Assembly: GCF_007004545.3 (NCBI RefSeq) | Contig: NZ_CP045503.2 | Span: 2,450,501 to 2,514,500 of the forward strand | Direction: 5' to 3' | Length of the DNA stretch: 64,000 bases | Source: Shewanella eurypsychrophilus | GTDB taxonomy: Bacteria; Pseudomonadota; Gammaproteobacteria; Enterobacterales; Shewanellaceae | In this document: piece by piece, positions 48,382 through 58,536 of the stretch | Layout of the letters: each line of letters begins with the position of its first letter | How positions within the stretch are numbered: position 1 is the stretch's first letter | Position numbers and translations under genes: made by a program | Notes under the pieces: generated by a model | What the model was told of the DNA's origin: nothing | What the model saw: the letters and a program-made list of their open reading frames with translations, nothing else | The model's database searches: none

Positions 48382-48798
48382 ATGGATTCAATTAAAGTGA
48401 GTGAGCATATGGATCGTCAACCCGTACTACTGACCCCAGAAATGCCATTGGCAACTGCCGTTGAGGCACTATTAGATAGGAAGAAGTTAGGTGCCCCCGT
48501 TGTTGATGAGCATGGCAAGTTGGTGGGTTTTTTATCTCAGCAAGACTGTATGTCTGTGATGCTCAAGAGTAGCTATCATTGTGATTTGGTCGCAAGGGTG
48601 AAAGATTGTATGAGTGCAGAAGTACTTAGTGTTTCACCTGAACATAGCGTGTTACAGCTTGCAGAGCAGATGCTTGGTTCCAAACCTAAGGTCTACCCAG
48701 TCGTTGAGCAAGATAAAGTCATTGGCACCATTAACCGAACCAATGTGCTCAATGCGATAAATATTTATATGCAGCAGTGCTACTTGGCACCAGCCTAA
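48382..48798 (+). CDS. CBS-pair domain protein
   Basis: A 138-residue protein made only of a CBS pair (about residues 5-60 and 72-128: HMDRQPVLLTPEMPL, then CMSAEVLSVSPEHS and VYPVVEQDKVIGTI). Such modules bind adenine nucleotides and regulate partner proteins. The partner is unknown. The ribosome site aggggaa is strong. It is divergent from the hydrogenase operon. Confidence 0.88.
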   Translation: MDSIKVSEHMDRQPVLLTPEMPLATAVEALLDRKKLGAPVVDEHGKLVGFLSQQDCMSVMLKSSYHCDLVARVKDCMSAEVLSVSPEHSVLQLAEQMLGSKPKVYPVVEQDKVIGTINRTNVLNAINIYMQQCYLAPA

Positions 48799-48803
48799 TT
48801 TGC

Positions 48804-48823
48804 CTAGCTTCGAATGAAGCTAG
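48804..48823. repeat. Short perfect inverted repeat after the CBS gene
   Basis: CTAGCTTC / GAAGCTAG with GAAT loop, 5 nt after the CBS stop. Its core cttcgaatgaag recurs at 52160-52171, so it belongs to the RAYT-unit left flank as well as possibly ending the CBS transcript. Confidence 0.6.
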
Positions 48824-48891
48824 ATGACATTTTGTCTTGGTTTTATTCGGTTTCATTTTGCTTCATTTGGTTTTAGCGTTACTTTTCGTCA

Positions 48892-48923
48892 TTTTGGCAG
48901 ATATTTTGAGCCGGAATCCAGTG
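48892..48923. repeat. REP-like hairpin of RAYT unit 1
   Basis: TTTTGGC pairs (with G-U pairs) with GCCGGAA. The 20-nt stretch at 48904-48923 is identical to 52233-52252 in unit 2. It lies about 1.2 kb before the intact RAYT gene. Confidence 0.7.
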
Positions 48924-49356
48924 GTTTTTGTTTTGTATTGAGGGGAGAGGTTGAAGCTTGTACTTTCAATTAAACCTAACGCCTGTCCGGCGGGGATTGT
49001 GCAGACGCTTCTGCGAGTCGCTATGACTTTTTGCAAAATGAAAGGTCCCTATACGCTCTGCGGTTTCATCTGACCCACACGGATGTGGGAAATGTCGAAA
49101 AATGTATGGAACATTTTTGGCCCTGATTTGGAAGCTCGCAGCTGCATCTACACTGGGTTATTCAAAAGGAGGTTATTTATTTAACCTTCCCTGTAAAAAT
49201 TTTTTGAATCATGAGACCTAACTAATTCGCTATGACCCTGGCGAATCCCCACAAAAAGATAAGCAGAAATAATGAGATAGGAAAAATACTGAGGAACATT
49301 CATGGCATTTGGTGATCAAATTTATCGCCAAACAAAAATTACCACGAGTAAATGCC
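48924..49356. other. Non-coding flank of RAYT unit 1
   Basis: No convincing gene. It parallels the 52.25-52.54 kb flank loosely (shared gtgcag and gagtcg words). aaaggaggttatt at about 49169 resembles the ribosome site of the second RAYT, suggesting an older start-proximal segment now interrupted. Confidence 0.45.
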
Positions 49357-50082
49357 ATGAATGCAAAGCAAGTTTTATCAAAATGTCTCTCCCTTGTCAC
49401 CCCATTAATGCATAAAACTCGCCGACAGAGTTTGTTTTCAGCAATCGAAAGCTCAATGAATGGTGGCTCCCTATCAATCACAGGCCTTGGCCGCGACATT
49501 GATAGTAATACCTTGGAAAAACATAAGATTAAGCGTGTAGACAGACTCTGCTCTAACACTCAGCTACACCGTGATATCAAGCTCATCTATACTCGCATGG
49601 CTTACCTATTGGTGAGCAAAATGTCACAGCCAATAATCCATATCGATTGGTCTGATTTAGATGACAGGAAGGAGAGCTTTCTCATCCGCGCCTCCCTTGC
49701 AGCTCAAGGGCGCTCTTTAACACTCTATGAAGAGATTTATCCGTTAAACCTGAAAGAGAAACCTAAAATTCACCTGCAATTTATGACTCGGCTGAAGGCG
49801 ATGCTACCAAGCAACTGCAAGCCAATTATCGTGACCGATGCAGGGTTTCGTATACCTTGGTTTAAGCAAGTGTTATCGCTTGAGTGGGATTACATAGGCC
49901 GCGTTAGAAACAGAACTCAATGCTTCAAATCGGGTGAGTATGATTGGCAACCAATCAAAAACTTATACCTGAAAGCGACCTCTCGCGCTAAGAGCCTAGG
50001 TGAATTTCTGCTAGGCCAAACTGTTGGATTTAAAACCCGTTTAGTTATCTATAAACGTCACCCAAAAGGTCGCACCTATTAA
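49357..50082 (+). pseudogene. Truncated IS4-family transposase
   Basis: About 241 codons of an IS4-family (DDE) transposase. The start MNAKQVLSKCLSLV, the first catalytic aspartate region IHIDWSDLDD and the second in IIVTDAGFR are present. The frame stops at YKRHPKGRTY, where family members continue for roughly 100 more residues including the catalytic Glu region. The third catalytic residue is thus missing and the element is inactive. I could not find a pair of terminal inverted repeats. It sits between the left flank and coding part of RAYT unit 1. Confidence 0.8.
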
Positions 50083-50164
50083 CAGTGCCACCCACAATAT
50101 TTTTGCTGTTCTAGGTGTTCGCAACTAAGCTAGAAAGAGAGTTGTTTAGTGAGGGGAGGCTGCT

Positions 50165-51142
50165 ATGCCACGCCCAAGAAGAACGCAAGTTAGTATTGAA
50201 GACACGCCAATTTATCATTGCTGCAGTCGCGTAACTCGTCGAGCCTATCTCTTTGGCGACGATAAATTCACCGGTAAAAATTATGACCACAGACGGGGTT
50301 GGGTTGAATCTCAACTTCTTAAGCTCGGTGATATTTTTGCCATTGATATAGCAGCTTATGCTGTAATGTCTAACCATCTTCACCTTGTACTTCAGATAGA
50401 TATCTATCAAGCGAATAGTTGGTCAGATAGAGAAGTCGTTGAGCGTTGGCATCGGCTATTTAAAGGGACGGATATCACGCAGAAGTTTGTAAATGGTGAG
50501 GTAATTGAAAGTCATGAAGTTACCAGGCTCAAATATGCTGTTGCACAGTATCGAAGTCGACTCAGTGATATCAGTTGGTTTATGAGGGCGCTAAATGAGC
50601 CTATTGCTCGTATGGCGAATAAAGAAGATAACTGTACAGGTCGTTTTTGGGAGGGAAGATTTAAAAGCCAAGCGTTACTCGATGAAGTGGCAGTCCTTGC
50701 TTGTATGGCTTATGTTGACCTCAATCCCATTCGCGCCAAGATGGCTCAAACACCAGAGAGCTCAGATTTCACCAGCATTCAACGGCGTATAAAAGCTGCG
50801 ATGAATGGTGAACAGCCGCAAGTCCTGCTGCCTTTTGTGGGTAATGAGCGAAAAGAGATACCAAAAGGACTGATGTTCATCGCTAAAGATTACCTACAAC
50901 TTGTTGATGATACGGGCCGTATCATAAGAGGTGATAAGCGTGGTGCCATCAGTTTTGAAAGCCAAAAACTTCTATCTAGATTAAATATTCCTGCCGATAA
51001 CTGGCTTAAAATCACCAAAGAGTTTGGCAAGTTATTTAAAGGGCCCGTAGGTACTCTGCAAGAGCTGACATCATATTGTGAGCACTTAGATAAGCGAAGG
51101 CGACATTACAGCCAGTCCTGCCAGTACTTAACTGAAAGTTAG
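50165..51142 (+). CDS. REP-associated tyrosine transposase (RAYT, Y1_Tnp/HUH family)
   Basis: A 325-residue single-strand DNA transposase of the Y1 superfamily. The N-terminal MPRPRRTQVSIEDTPIYHCCSR is typical for the Shewanella/marine RAYT branch. The HUH metal motif appears as HLHLVLQ (about residues 77-83), and the catalytic tyrosine is probably in the YAVAQYRSR or AYVDLNPIRAK region; the latter (CMAYVDLNP) is the common family motif. The ORF is full length with a gggagg ribosome site. RAYTs are single-copy housekeepers of REP repeats and are not classic IS elements. Confidence 0.85.
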   Translation: MPRPRRTQVSIEDTPIYHCCSRVTRRAYLFGDDKFTGKNYDHRRGWVESQLLKLGDIFAIDIAAYAVMSNHLHLVLQIDIYQANSWSDREVVERWHRLFKGTDITQKFVNGEVIESHEVTRLKYAVAQYRSRLSDISWFMRALNEPIARMANKEDNCTGRFWEGRFKSQALLDEVAVLACMAYVDLNPIRAKMAQTPESSDFTSIQRRIKAAMNGEQPQVLLPFVGNERKEIPKGLMFIAKDYLQLVDDTGRIIRGDKRGAISFESQKLLSRLNIPADNWLKITKEFGKLFKGPVGTLQELTSYCEHLDKRRRHYSQSCQYLTES

Positions 51143-51343
51143 GTAAGATTTATCTTACTTAAAATTAACCTCTAAGCGGGCCCTTTTACCTGCTTGTCAT
51201 TCGGTAAATCGCAAAGTTGCTCTCTAAATATAACTTCAAATGAATTGTTTTTGCTTTTTTAGCGCCTGTAGGTGATACCTATATCGAGTAGCGACCAGAT
51301 GTTAAGTCATTATTGGCTGCATATTAGCGATGTGATACTAAAT

Positions 51344-51373
51344 AGAATTTAGTATGGATGGCACTATTAAGTA
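51344..51373 (+). repeat. 30-nt direct repeat, copy 1 (RAYT downstream flank)
   Basis: Starts agaatttagtatggatggca and matches 52745-52774 at 29 of 30 positions. Each copy lies downstream of a RAYT sequence. Confidence 0.85.
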
Positions 51374-51403
51374 ATGTCGAATTTTATTTAATATGACAGG
51401 CAC

Positions 51404-51427
51404 AAAAAAGGCCGCGTTGGCGACCTT
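51404..51427 (-). terminator. Rho-independent terminator of the cold shock gene
   Basis: AAGGCCGC / GCGACCTT stem with one mismatch, 4-nt loop; the A-run at 51404-51409 gives a T-tail on the minus strand. Confidence 0.75.
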
Positions 51428-51462
51428 CTTTTTTAATATCAGCTTGCGTTATTAGCGCTTCA

Positions 51463-51675
51463 TTAAAGAGCGATAACATTGCTTGCTTGCAGACCTTTTG
51501 GGCCTTGCTCTACTTCGAAAGTCACTTTTTGACCTTCATCAAGAGTTTTGAAACCTTCTGATGCGATAGCACGAAAATGTACGAATACGTCAGCGCCACC
51601 ATTATCTTGAGTAAGGAAACCGAATCCTTTATCTTCGTTAAACCATTTTACAGTACCAGTAATTGAATTAGACAT
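51463..51675 (-). CDS. CspA-family cold shock protein
   Basis: A 70-residue single cold shock domain. RNP1 appears as KGFGFLTQ and RNP2 as VFVHFRAI. Binds single-stranded nucleic acid and melts mRNA structure. The start [17 protein letters not shown] is canonical. The leader to the extended -10 is about 55 nt, shorter than that of E. coli cspA. Confidence 0.95.
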   Translation of the reverse strand: MSNSITGTVKWFNEDKGFGFLTQDNGGADVFVHFRAIASEGFKTLDEGQKVTFEVEQGPKGLQASNVIAL

Positions 51676-51737
51676 GTGATGCCCCTTATTTATTTAATTT
51701 AAAAAAGTTCAACATTAACAATATGTTAATTTATTGA

Positions 51738-51746
51738 ATTATATCA
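51738..51746 (-). promoter_or_regulatory. Extended -10 promoter of the cold shock gene
   Basis: On the minus strand TGATATAAT, a perfect TATAAT with the TGn extension, about 62 nt before the start codon. No good -35 was found at the normal distance. Confidence 0.5.
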
Positions 51747-51747
51747 T

Positions 51748-52157
51748 GTTACGCTAAATAAAAGGGAAACGTCTAGCTACAAAACACGGTTTTAGTAGTG
51801 GATGTTTTACTTGTACTTGATGCTGCATTTAATAACTCTCTGAACAACTGAGCGCTATAATAGCGATCGTTTGTTTTTTGCACAGTGTTTTTTTTGCTTT
51901 TTTTTTAATATCATTATTTAACAGTGATATACACATTTAAGTTTTAACCAGCATTGACCTTTGGTTACGATAAAGATTTTTCTCTGTGAGTGAAACCTTC
52001 CTGCCTAACGGTCAAAAGTCTGTCCTGAATGTCGACATGTTTTTGAAAGTAATGGTTAATATTGTATTGATGCTCACTAGACGTCATGCTATATGAAGCT
52101 GGACATCGCTATGCAAAGACCTGAAGCGGTAACCGATTGATGCACCAAAGTTAGCTA
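51748..52157. other. Intergenic stretch upstream of the cold shock gene
   Basis: AT-rich, with long T-runs near 51890-51910. I saw no gene or repeat that I can support. Confidence 0.5.
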
Positions 52158-52252
52158 GCCTTCGAATGAAGACTGATTACATGTTCTTGATTCATTTCAT
52201 TTTCGTTGATACATCCGTCTTTCCGGCAGAGCTTTTGAGCCGGAATCCAGTG
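52158..52252. repeat. Left flank of RAYT unit 2 with REP-like hairpin
   Basis: Shares cttcgaatgaag (52160-52171) and an identical 20-nt stretch (52233-52252) with unit 1. TTCCGGC (52221-52227) pairs perfectly with GCCGGAA (52239-52245). Confidence 0.75.
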
Positions 52253-52537
52253 CTCTTTGCGGTTGGAATAAGTCATTGAAGATCATAACTTCATTGTTAT
52301 CTATCGCTTGCGGCTTGCTAATGTGCAGTCTTACTTTGACAAGAGTCTACGAGTCGCCGGCTCTTGGTTTCATAAAGAGTCTTCTATGTGGGCTCTGCGA
52401 TTCCCAATAACTTCCATGTTTAACGGCCACTTCGGCATCCCAGCCTCTTATATGGACTCCCGTACCAAAAATATGGACAGGCATGCTTACCTTCCTCCGA
52501 CTAAGAATTAATGATGAGTCTTATATAGGAGGTTATT
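52253..52537. other. Non-coding flank of RAYT unit 2
   Basis: A short open frame at 52308-52511 exists, but its residues show no recognised family and the stretch corresponds in position to the non-coding flank of unit 1. I treat it as part of the RAYT flank. Confidence 0.45.
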
Positions 52538-52665
52538 ATGCCCCGTCCCGCAGCACTCAAATTAGTATTGAAGATACGCCATATTATCATTGCTGCAGCC
52601 GAACAGTTAGACACGTCTACCTTACGGGAGTAGATGATTTTACGGGAATGAGCATCGTAGCATAA
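52538..52665 (+). pseudogene. Decayed second RAYT copy
   Basis: The first part of a RAYT gene remains: ATGCCCCGTCC start behind aggaggttatt, then ISIEDTPYYHCCSR in another frame. Relative to the intact copy, one base is missing within the first ten codons, and the sequence ends after the DDFTG-like region, lacking the HUH motif and the rest. It is non-functional. Confidence 0.85.
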
Positions 52666-52744
52666 CCAAGACACCCACAATTGTTAGGTAGAGGTTCCTC
52701 TCCCATAAAAGCGGTCACGTGAAGTGACCCTGTAAATTCAACCA

Positions 52745-52774
52745 AGAATTTAGTATGGATGGCACTGTTAAGTA
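52745..52774 (+). repeat. 30-nt direct repeat, copy 2 (RAYT remnant downstream flank)
   Basis: Matches 51344-51373 except for one base. It lies 80 nt after the RAYT remnant. Confidence 0.85.
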
Positions 52775-52954
52775 CATTGAAGTGAAAGCTGGTTACGGCA
52801 GCGTTGTGTTGTTGATTTATTATGGGTGGCCTGATTAAAGATGGGGAAATTCACCTTCTGCAGAATGTGGATTATTAACATTCAATAAATGATTACTAGT
52901 CAGCAGCTTTAATGGAGCGTATGAGCCCTATTAGTGCTAGCAAGTTTTTTCACC

Positions 52955-55063
52955 TTAATACCGTTCGATTCGAAATTTATTTATCTTAGTACCTGCCTCA
53001 GGCGTGAGTGCATTATTTAAGGAGATTAGTTTATTGTATTCATCAGGTAAAAACTTTTTAATTCGCGCAACTCTGGCGTAATGACTAGGTTTGAACTCAG
53101 GGTAAAGGGTTAGTAATTCGGTAATACTTTCGGTTAACTTGCCGCTTTCATAGATTTGCTCTAACAGTAGATCAAGTGCGTCTAGACCATACTTTTCTGT
53201 ATTCAATTTAAAATTATTATCTACTAAAAACCTGATTGCTTGTGAAGAGTTTAATGCCGCAGCCATAAAAGCATCATTCCCCAATTGATCTGTAATAGAA
53301 AAATCAAATCCCTGATGGAGTAAATCCTGCCATTTTTCAACCGGTAAATGTTTTAATGAAATTAAAGATGATGGCGTTTTCGGTTCAATTCGTGCTTTCC
53401 ATATTGGCGCGAATTCGCTATTTTCATTGAGCATAAACCTAAACAAGGTATCAGTCTCAGATAATGTGAGTGGGGTTAGTATGCTATATTCCAGAGCCAG
53501 TTCCGTTTTACCGTCATTTAATAAGTGTCTGAATTCATCATCAGGCTTTGAACTTAAGTGAAAGTCTTTGGCATTGAGTTCAAGTTCTTTCCATAGACTA
53601 ACGAGAACAGGATCAATCTCTTGTAAGCGTGCCTCAATCTTCTGTGGGTTTTTCTTAATATTATCGATTAGTTGATATGTTTTCTTCCTGCTCTCAAAGC
53701 CTTCTTCAGCAAGCAATTGCTGCTTTATTGATACGCATGCTTCAGACTCACGTTTAAAAGCCATTTGTTTGATTTTCATCTCTGCAATGGCAGCTGACAC
53801 TATGGAATCATCTATTTTACGTTGTTTTATATTGTGACTTTTATCTATCAGCTCAATACTTTGTATGAGCTCCCGCAACTTAGATTCTGGCAGCATATGG
53901 CTATTAAACTGCCTTTTTCCTGGGGCTCTAAAAAAGGTAATGGTTGCACTATCAAATTGCTTGTCTTTGCCGTGGGCTTTATAACCATTTTCTTTTAGAT
54001 AAGTTAGGGTATTTAGATACTTATTGGAGTCGCTATCTAGTTCCTTGTAAACCTTGTCCTCTGAGGGCAAATTCATTATCGCTATGTCCATAGCCGTCAT
54101 TATACCTGGCTCATTGGTTGGCTTAACACCATGTTGGTTTAATACTTTCAAAGCTTCAACATTAAAGTTAGCAACCGCTATATCTGCTAGATTTTCATAA
54201 GAGTCAGAATAGTCTTGGCGCGGTATAGGCATATCTTCAATATCAGCTGCTTGATCAAGTAATAAGATTAAGTATTCATTTGGCATATTGTTTTGTATTG
54301 CAAGTGCAACTTCATTTACGGTAAATGAACGCAAGGATATTGTCTGCTTATACTCATCAATATTCAGTTTTTCGGCGCTTAATATAAATAGAATCGATGG
54401 AGATAAAAAGGGGCTGTTTGCAATATAAAGGGGAGATTCTAAATACGTTGAAAAACTATGATTGTTATCAAGTAAAGCATAAACATCAGACTTAGTTATA
54501 TTCTCAGATAAAGAGACAGACATATTTAGTCCGTGGTTTTTCCCTTCTAACGGCTCAAGCGCTTCGATTAGCTCACTGAGACTATCAGAGTTAACCCCTT
54601 CAATCACCGAAAGACCATTCCAGTTGTTTAATATTGAAACTGATTGTGTAAAGTGGTATTTAGTTTTTTCGATATTAATTTTAGCTTGTAAGAGTAAGTC
54701 ATCGTAGCTTTTGTAATATGTTTCATATTGGTTTGAATAGGCTAATAGATCACGGTCTGATTTACCTTGTTTTAATTCATGCTCTAATGCTTCAATTATG
54801 TCCTGGTGGACATAAGCTATTTGATCGCCAATATCATAATTTTTTTGTTTGCATTGAGTATGGGCAATGGTGAGTTGCTCTAATTTTTTTGTGGCAAACT
54901 GTTTGTCATCTACCGTTTTAATCTTACCGTTAATCGTGTCACTAGGGCTTTTCGTGTTGAGAATGCTATCTCTGCCTTTTGAAAAGCCATCAGCCTCATA
55001 AAGGTAATAGGTAGTGGCACAAGTGAGTGTGACGAGCGACACTATCGCCAATTTCCGTATCAT
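52955..55063 (-). CDS. Exported protein of unknown function with ankyrin-like repeats
   Basis: A 702-residue protein that I do not recognise as a family. It begins with a short basic stretch and a hydrophobic segment (about residues 4-21), which fits a signal anchor or Sec signal; no lipobox is seen. The body is helical and charged. Several sections look ankyrin-like, for example residues around 295-312 (ADIAVANFNVEALKVLNQHG) and near 595-630 (NDAFMAAALNSSQAIRFLVD). A coiled-coil-like region lies near 415-470. It stands alone next to the RAYT region and may be accessory. Ankyrin-like repeats suggest protein binding in the periplasm; this is inference. Confidence 0.75.
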   Translation of the reverse strand: MIRKLAIVSLVTLTCATTYYLYEADGFSKGRDSILNTKSPSDTINGKIKTVDDKQFATKKLEQLTIAHTQCKQKNYDIGDQIAYVHQDIIEALEHELKQGKSDRDLLAYSNQYETYYKSYDDLLLQAKINIEKTKYHFTQSVSILNNWNGLSVIEGVNSDSLSELIEALEPLEGKNHGLNMSVSLSENITKSDVYALLDNNHSFSTYLESPLYIANSPFLSPSILFILSAEKLNIDEYKQTISLRSFTVNEVALAIQNNMPNEYLILLLDQAADIEDMPIPRQDYSDSYENLADIAVANFNVEALKVLNQHGVKPTNEPGIMTAMDIAIMNLPSEDKVYKELDSDSNKYLNTLTYLKENGYKAHGKDKQFDSATITFFRAPGKRQFNSHMLPESKLRELIQSIELIDKSHNIKQRKIDDSIVSAAIAEMKIKQMAFKRESEACVSIKQQLLAEEGFESRKKTYQLIDNIKKNPQKIEARLQEIDPVLVSLWKELELNAKDFHLSSKPDDEFRHLLNDGKTELALEYSILTPLTLSETDTLFRFMLNENSEFAPIWKARIEPKTPSSLISLKHLPVEKWQDLLHQGFDFSITDQLGNDAFMAAALNSSQAIRFLVDNNFKLNTEKYGLDALDLLLEQIYESGKLTESITELLTLYPEFKPSHYARVARIKKFLPDEYNKLISLNNALTPEAGTKINKFRIERY

Positions 55064-55499
55064 TGTATATCCATCCCTGTTATCTAAATTTTATTTATCA
55101 GCGAGCTACTGTTTTATCGGCATTATAAGCCTCAATACTCTTGCTTTGCCCTGTTTTAAGTTGCCGACATATTCCTTTAAATTGTCAAAACTTCAGGCTA
55201 AATAAGATGCTGTTAACACATATATATGCGATAAGTTTGCCACAATCCTACAGCTTCATGTGGATTATTCAATGCCATTTTACAGGAGGGGGGATGGAGC
55301 CTCAGGATCAGAGTAAACATTTTTATAGAAGATGATTGCAGTGCCTATTATTAGGGACTAACGCTTAATTGATTGCCAGGCTTTTCCTAATAAAACTTCA
55401 CACATTAAAGGTCCCTTTCTCATAAAAAAAGCCGCCATGCTTAACTCTGCTATGGCATTGAGCTAGCGGCTTTTCTACTTTCAACTTTAGGCTATAACC
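55064..55499. other. Intergenic region between the unknown gene and codA
   Basis: Short frames here have no recognisable content. It holds the promoter side of the unknown gene and the codA terminator. Nothing else seen. Confidence 0.5.
55427..55474 (-). terminator. Terminator of codBA
   Basis: AAAAGCCGC / GCGGCTTTT outer stem enclosing an inner GCCAT / ATGGC pairing; A-run on the left gives a T-tail on the minus strand, 25 nt after the codA stop. Confidence 0.75.
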
Positions 55500-56795
55500 C
55501 TATCGCTTAAAGGTCACGGCCTCAGTTTCCGCTAAATGGATCTCTGTCGTCGCTAATTGAGTCTGTGACAGTAATTTTCCGTGACGGATAGAGTATTGAA
55601 CTGGCACCTGCCTGCGTACCGCATCGAAGCCATTATCGGCGGGTAAGATAAGTAAACTGCCAGGCTTGCCTTCCTCTAATCCGTAACTAGATTCGATATT
55701 CATGGTGCGTGCCGAGTTATTGCTGATCAATTCAAGAGACTGATTTATCTGCTCATAGCCCATTATCTGACAGATATGTAAGCCCATATGCAGTACCTGC
55801 AGCATATTTGCCGTACCCAGTGGATACCAAGGGTCGAAGATATCATCGTGGCCAAAGCAAACATTGATGTCTGCTGCCATCATCTCTTTGACTCGAGTAA
55901 TGCCGCGGCGTTTCGGGTAGTCATCGAAACGTCCCTGAAGATGGATATTGACCAGTGGGTTGGCGACAAAGTTAATGCCTGACATCTTCAGTAAACGAAA
56001 CAGACGAGAGGCGTATGCGCCGTTGTATGAGTGCATAGCTGTGGTGTGACTTGCTGTGACTCTCTCGCCCATCTCAAACTTATGGGCAAGTGCTGCTAGG
56101 GTCTCAATAAAACGAGATTGCTCATCATCTATCTCATCACAGTGTACATCGATGAGGCGATCATACTTTTGCGCCAGCTCAAAAACATAATGTAGCGACT
56201 CTATGCCATATTCCCGGGTGAATTCAAAATGAGGAATTGCGCCAATCACGTCGGCGCCCAGTTTGACGGCTTCTTCTAACAGTGCCTTACCATTGGGGTA
56301 GGAGAGTATGCCTTCCTGAGGAAAGGCGACGATTTGAATATCGACCCAAGCTTTCATCTCCTCTTTCACTTCGAGCATAGCTTTAAGTGCAATAAGCGTA
56401 GGATCTGACACATCAACATGAGTACGTACATGTTGAATGCCGTTAGCTATTTGCCATTTTAATGTCTGCTTAGCCCGTGTTTTTACATCTTGAATAGACA
56501 AGGTTTTCTTACGTTCTGACCAACGCTCGATACCCTCAAACAAGGTGCCCGATATATTCCAACTGGGCTCCCCGGCTGTTTGCGTGGTATCGAGGTGAAC
56601 ATGAGGCTCGCAAAAAGGGGCGATGGCCATTCCACCTTCACCGTCAATGACCTTAACGGAAGGGTCATATACTGTCATGGCCTCTGACATGGCCGTGAAG
56701 GAGGCAAACTCACCATGTTCAATGACGATCTGATGAAGGCCATCTTTCCCTGTGAGCGTCACATTGTTAATCAGCATGGTATTTGTACTATTCAT
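55500..56795 (-). CDS. codA: Cytosine deaminase
   Basis: A 431-residue amidohydrolase converting cytosine to uracil and ammonia. Metal and catalytic motifs: [14 protein letters not shown] (about residue 64), [12 protein letters not shown] (about residue 214), the [11 protein letters not shown] stretch and [15 protein letters not shown] (about residue 314). The length matches E. coli CodA. It overlaps codB by 8 nt. Confidence 0.95.
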   Translation of the reverse strand: MNSTNTMLINNVTLTGKDGLHQIVIEHGEFASFTAMSEAMTVYDPSVKVIDGEGGMAIAPFCEPHVHLDTTQTAGEPSWNISGTLFEGIERWSERKKTLSIQDVKTRAKQTLKWQIANGIQHVRTHVDVSDPTLIALKAMLEVKEEMKAWVDIQIVAFPQEGILSYPNGKALLEEAVKLGADVIGAIPHFEFTREYGIESLHYVFELAQKYDRLIDVHCDEIDDEQSRFIETLAALAHKFEMGERVTASHTTAMHSYNGAYASRLFRLLKMSGINFVANPLVNIHLQGRFDDYPKRRGITRVKEMMAADINVCFGHDDIFDPWYPLGTANMLQVLHMGLHICQIMGYEQINQSLELISNNSARTMNIESSYGLEEGKPGSLLILPADNGFDAVRRQVPVQYSIRHGKLLSQTQLATTEIHLAETEAVTFKR

Positions 56796-58044
56796 TGGTG
56801 ATCTCTTTTGTTGAATCTGAAGTTGACGTTAACCGTTTGAGCAGTGAGTCTAAGATGAGATAACTCATGGCGCCGGCTAATACTGCATTTATAGGGACAA
56901 TACCCGGGAGAAGGTGACCGGCAGCGACACCTATTGCAACACCTAAGATAGCTGCCCAGTTGATATTGGAAAATTTGGCGGTTGAAAAATCTTTGTATTT
57001 GTCACGATTCTTTAAGTAATCGGCAATGATTATCCCGCCTATAGGGGGGATTGCTGCAGACAGAAAGGTCAACCATCCCACAAAATTATTATACAACCAA
57101 AGTGCACAAAGTGTACCTATTATGCCGTTGAGTATAGACAGGTACTTGCTGGGCAGCCCGGTGATATTCGAAAATCCCAGCCCCGAGGCATAGAGGGCAT
57201 TATCGTTAGTGGTCCAAATGTTTAAACCCAAAATGACAATCGCTGGGATGAGTAGACCTTGGGCTATCATCACCTCAGAAATATCAGACTGACCAGTGGC
57301 CGCAGCGCCTGCTGCGCCGAAGATAAACATCAGAGAGTTACCAATAAAAAAGGCTGTCATCGTGATAAATACAGCCCCCATAGGCTTCTTACCGAAACGG
57401 ACGAAGTCGGCGGTGAGGGTCCCCGCAGAGATAAATGAGCCAACCACAAGCACTAAAGCGGTTGAGAAGGCCATCGGCTCCTTAGGAATAAGACTATTTA
57501 ACCCCTCCAGTCCACCGATACTCTCAATGGCAGTCAAGGCTGAGAAACCACCAAATAGGGCGATAGCGGGTACTGCTATGGCGGATAGCACCATCAAGGC
57601 GGCAATGCCGAAGTAAACCGTGGCCGTCATCATAAGACCTGAGATGATGATCAGTACGTTGGTATCTATACCCGTAGCTTTATGAACTGGAATAGCGAAC
57701 ATGGCGACTCCAACGCCAAACCAACCGACTTGTGTGCCGCCTAGCAGTAATGAAGGTAGCCACGAGCCCTTAATGCCAAAAGAGTAACGGGCCAGTAGAT
57801 GGGTAGATAGTCCGGTTTTAGCCCCTATATACCCTAAACAAGATGTATAAATGCCGAGGATGAGGTTACCTAGTAGCACTGCCAGCAGAAAATCATTAAA
57901 GGAGAGTCCGGTGCCTAAGGTACCGCCAGTCCACATGCTGGCCGAAAAGAAGGTCAGTCCCAGCATCACCATGGTTAGCGAGAGCATCCCCTTTCTTGCC
58001 GATATTGGCACTGGCCCTAAGCTGTAATTATTATCGTTTGCCAC
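56788..58044 (-). CDS. codB: Cytosine permease
   Basis: A 418-residue NCS1-family transporter with 12 hydrophobic segments. The N-terminal [16 protein letters not shown] and the [14 protein letters not shown] motif are typical for CodB. It imports cytosine for the overlapping codA product. It is divergent from hrpA. Confidence 0.94.
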   Translation of the reverse strand: MANDNNYSLGPVPISARKGMLSLTMVMLGLTFFSASMWTGGTLGTGLSFNDFLLAVLLGNLILGIYTSCLGYIGAKTGLSTHLLARYSFGIKGSWLPSLLLGGTQVGWFGVGVAMFAIPVHKATGIDTNVLIIISGLMMTATVYFGIAALMVLSAIAVPAIALFGGFSALTAIESIGGLEGLNSLIPKEPMAFSTALVLVVGSFISAGTLTADFVRFGKKPMGAVFITMTAFFIGNSLMFIFGAAGAAATGQSDISEVMIAQGLLIPAIVILGLNIWTTNDNALYASGLGFSNITGLPSKYLSILNGIIGTLCALWLYNNFVGWLTFLSAAIPPIGGIIIADYLKNRDKYKDFSTAKFSNINWAAILGVAIGVAAGHLLPGIVPINAVLAGAMSYLILDSLLKRLTSTSDSTKEITNE

Positions 58045-58536
58045 TTTTCCCCCGAAAATATTCTGACTAAAGTTTATTGAATTGAAACTCGTTTGTTAAT
58101 CGGCAAAAAGGGATCTTCATCACCATGATACAGACAAACGGCGCGTATTCTATGAGCTCTCGCTAAGGTGTCAACCGCTCTCTGCAGTATTTATGCATAA
58201 TGACTTTATAGCTGACAAGATATCATTTAACTTCAAGGTGTTGAGATTGTTTTCTGAGGAGAATTTATAATTCACACAATAGTATTTTGGGTATATTGTT
58301 AACTAAAATAACGCTTTGTGTTGGCATGTATGCAAGTTAACAGGGAAAATACCAATCGGAATAAATGCAGGTTAAGTATTTCATCCAGTATTGCGCTGAT
58401 TACTCATTCAATTGATTGAACATCCGCTAATAAGGCAAATAAAATTAAGTTGGCGGTTATTTATTAGACATATAGCGTTAATTTTCCGTACCAATAAGAA
58501 TCGTTACTTGCTAGGATCGCTTTTTTGCTCTGAGTA
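58045..58536. other. Divergent codB-hrpA intergenic region
   Basis: About 492 nt, AT-rich. I looked for a purine repressor box and found only a poor match near 58088, so I do not call one. No gene. Confidence 0.5.

Larger units (their letters stand above)
51143..51462. other. Intergenic region between RAYT and the cold shock gene
   Basis: Holds a small hairpin GTAAGAT/ATCTTAC right after the RAYT stop, the 30-nt direct repeat copy (51344-51373) and the csp terminator. No gene. Confidence 0.6.

Noticed and set aside
51890..51910. Long T-run near 51.9 kb as a terminator
   Set aside because: No stem precedes it on either strand.
52308..52511. 67-codon open frame upstream of the RAYT remnant
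   Set aside because: No recognisable family; it coincides with the non-coding flank shared by the RAYT units and lacks a convincing ribosome site.
48799..52954. Genomic island or prophage
   Set aside because: No integrase, tRNA site, direct-repeat att pair or phage genes; the region is explained by RAYT units and one IS remnant.
58080..58110. Possible purine repressor box before codB
   Set aside because: Too few matches to the palindrome to support.
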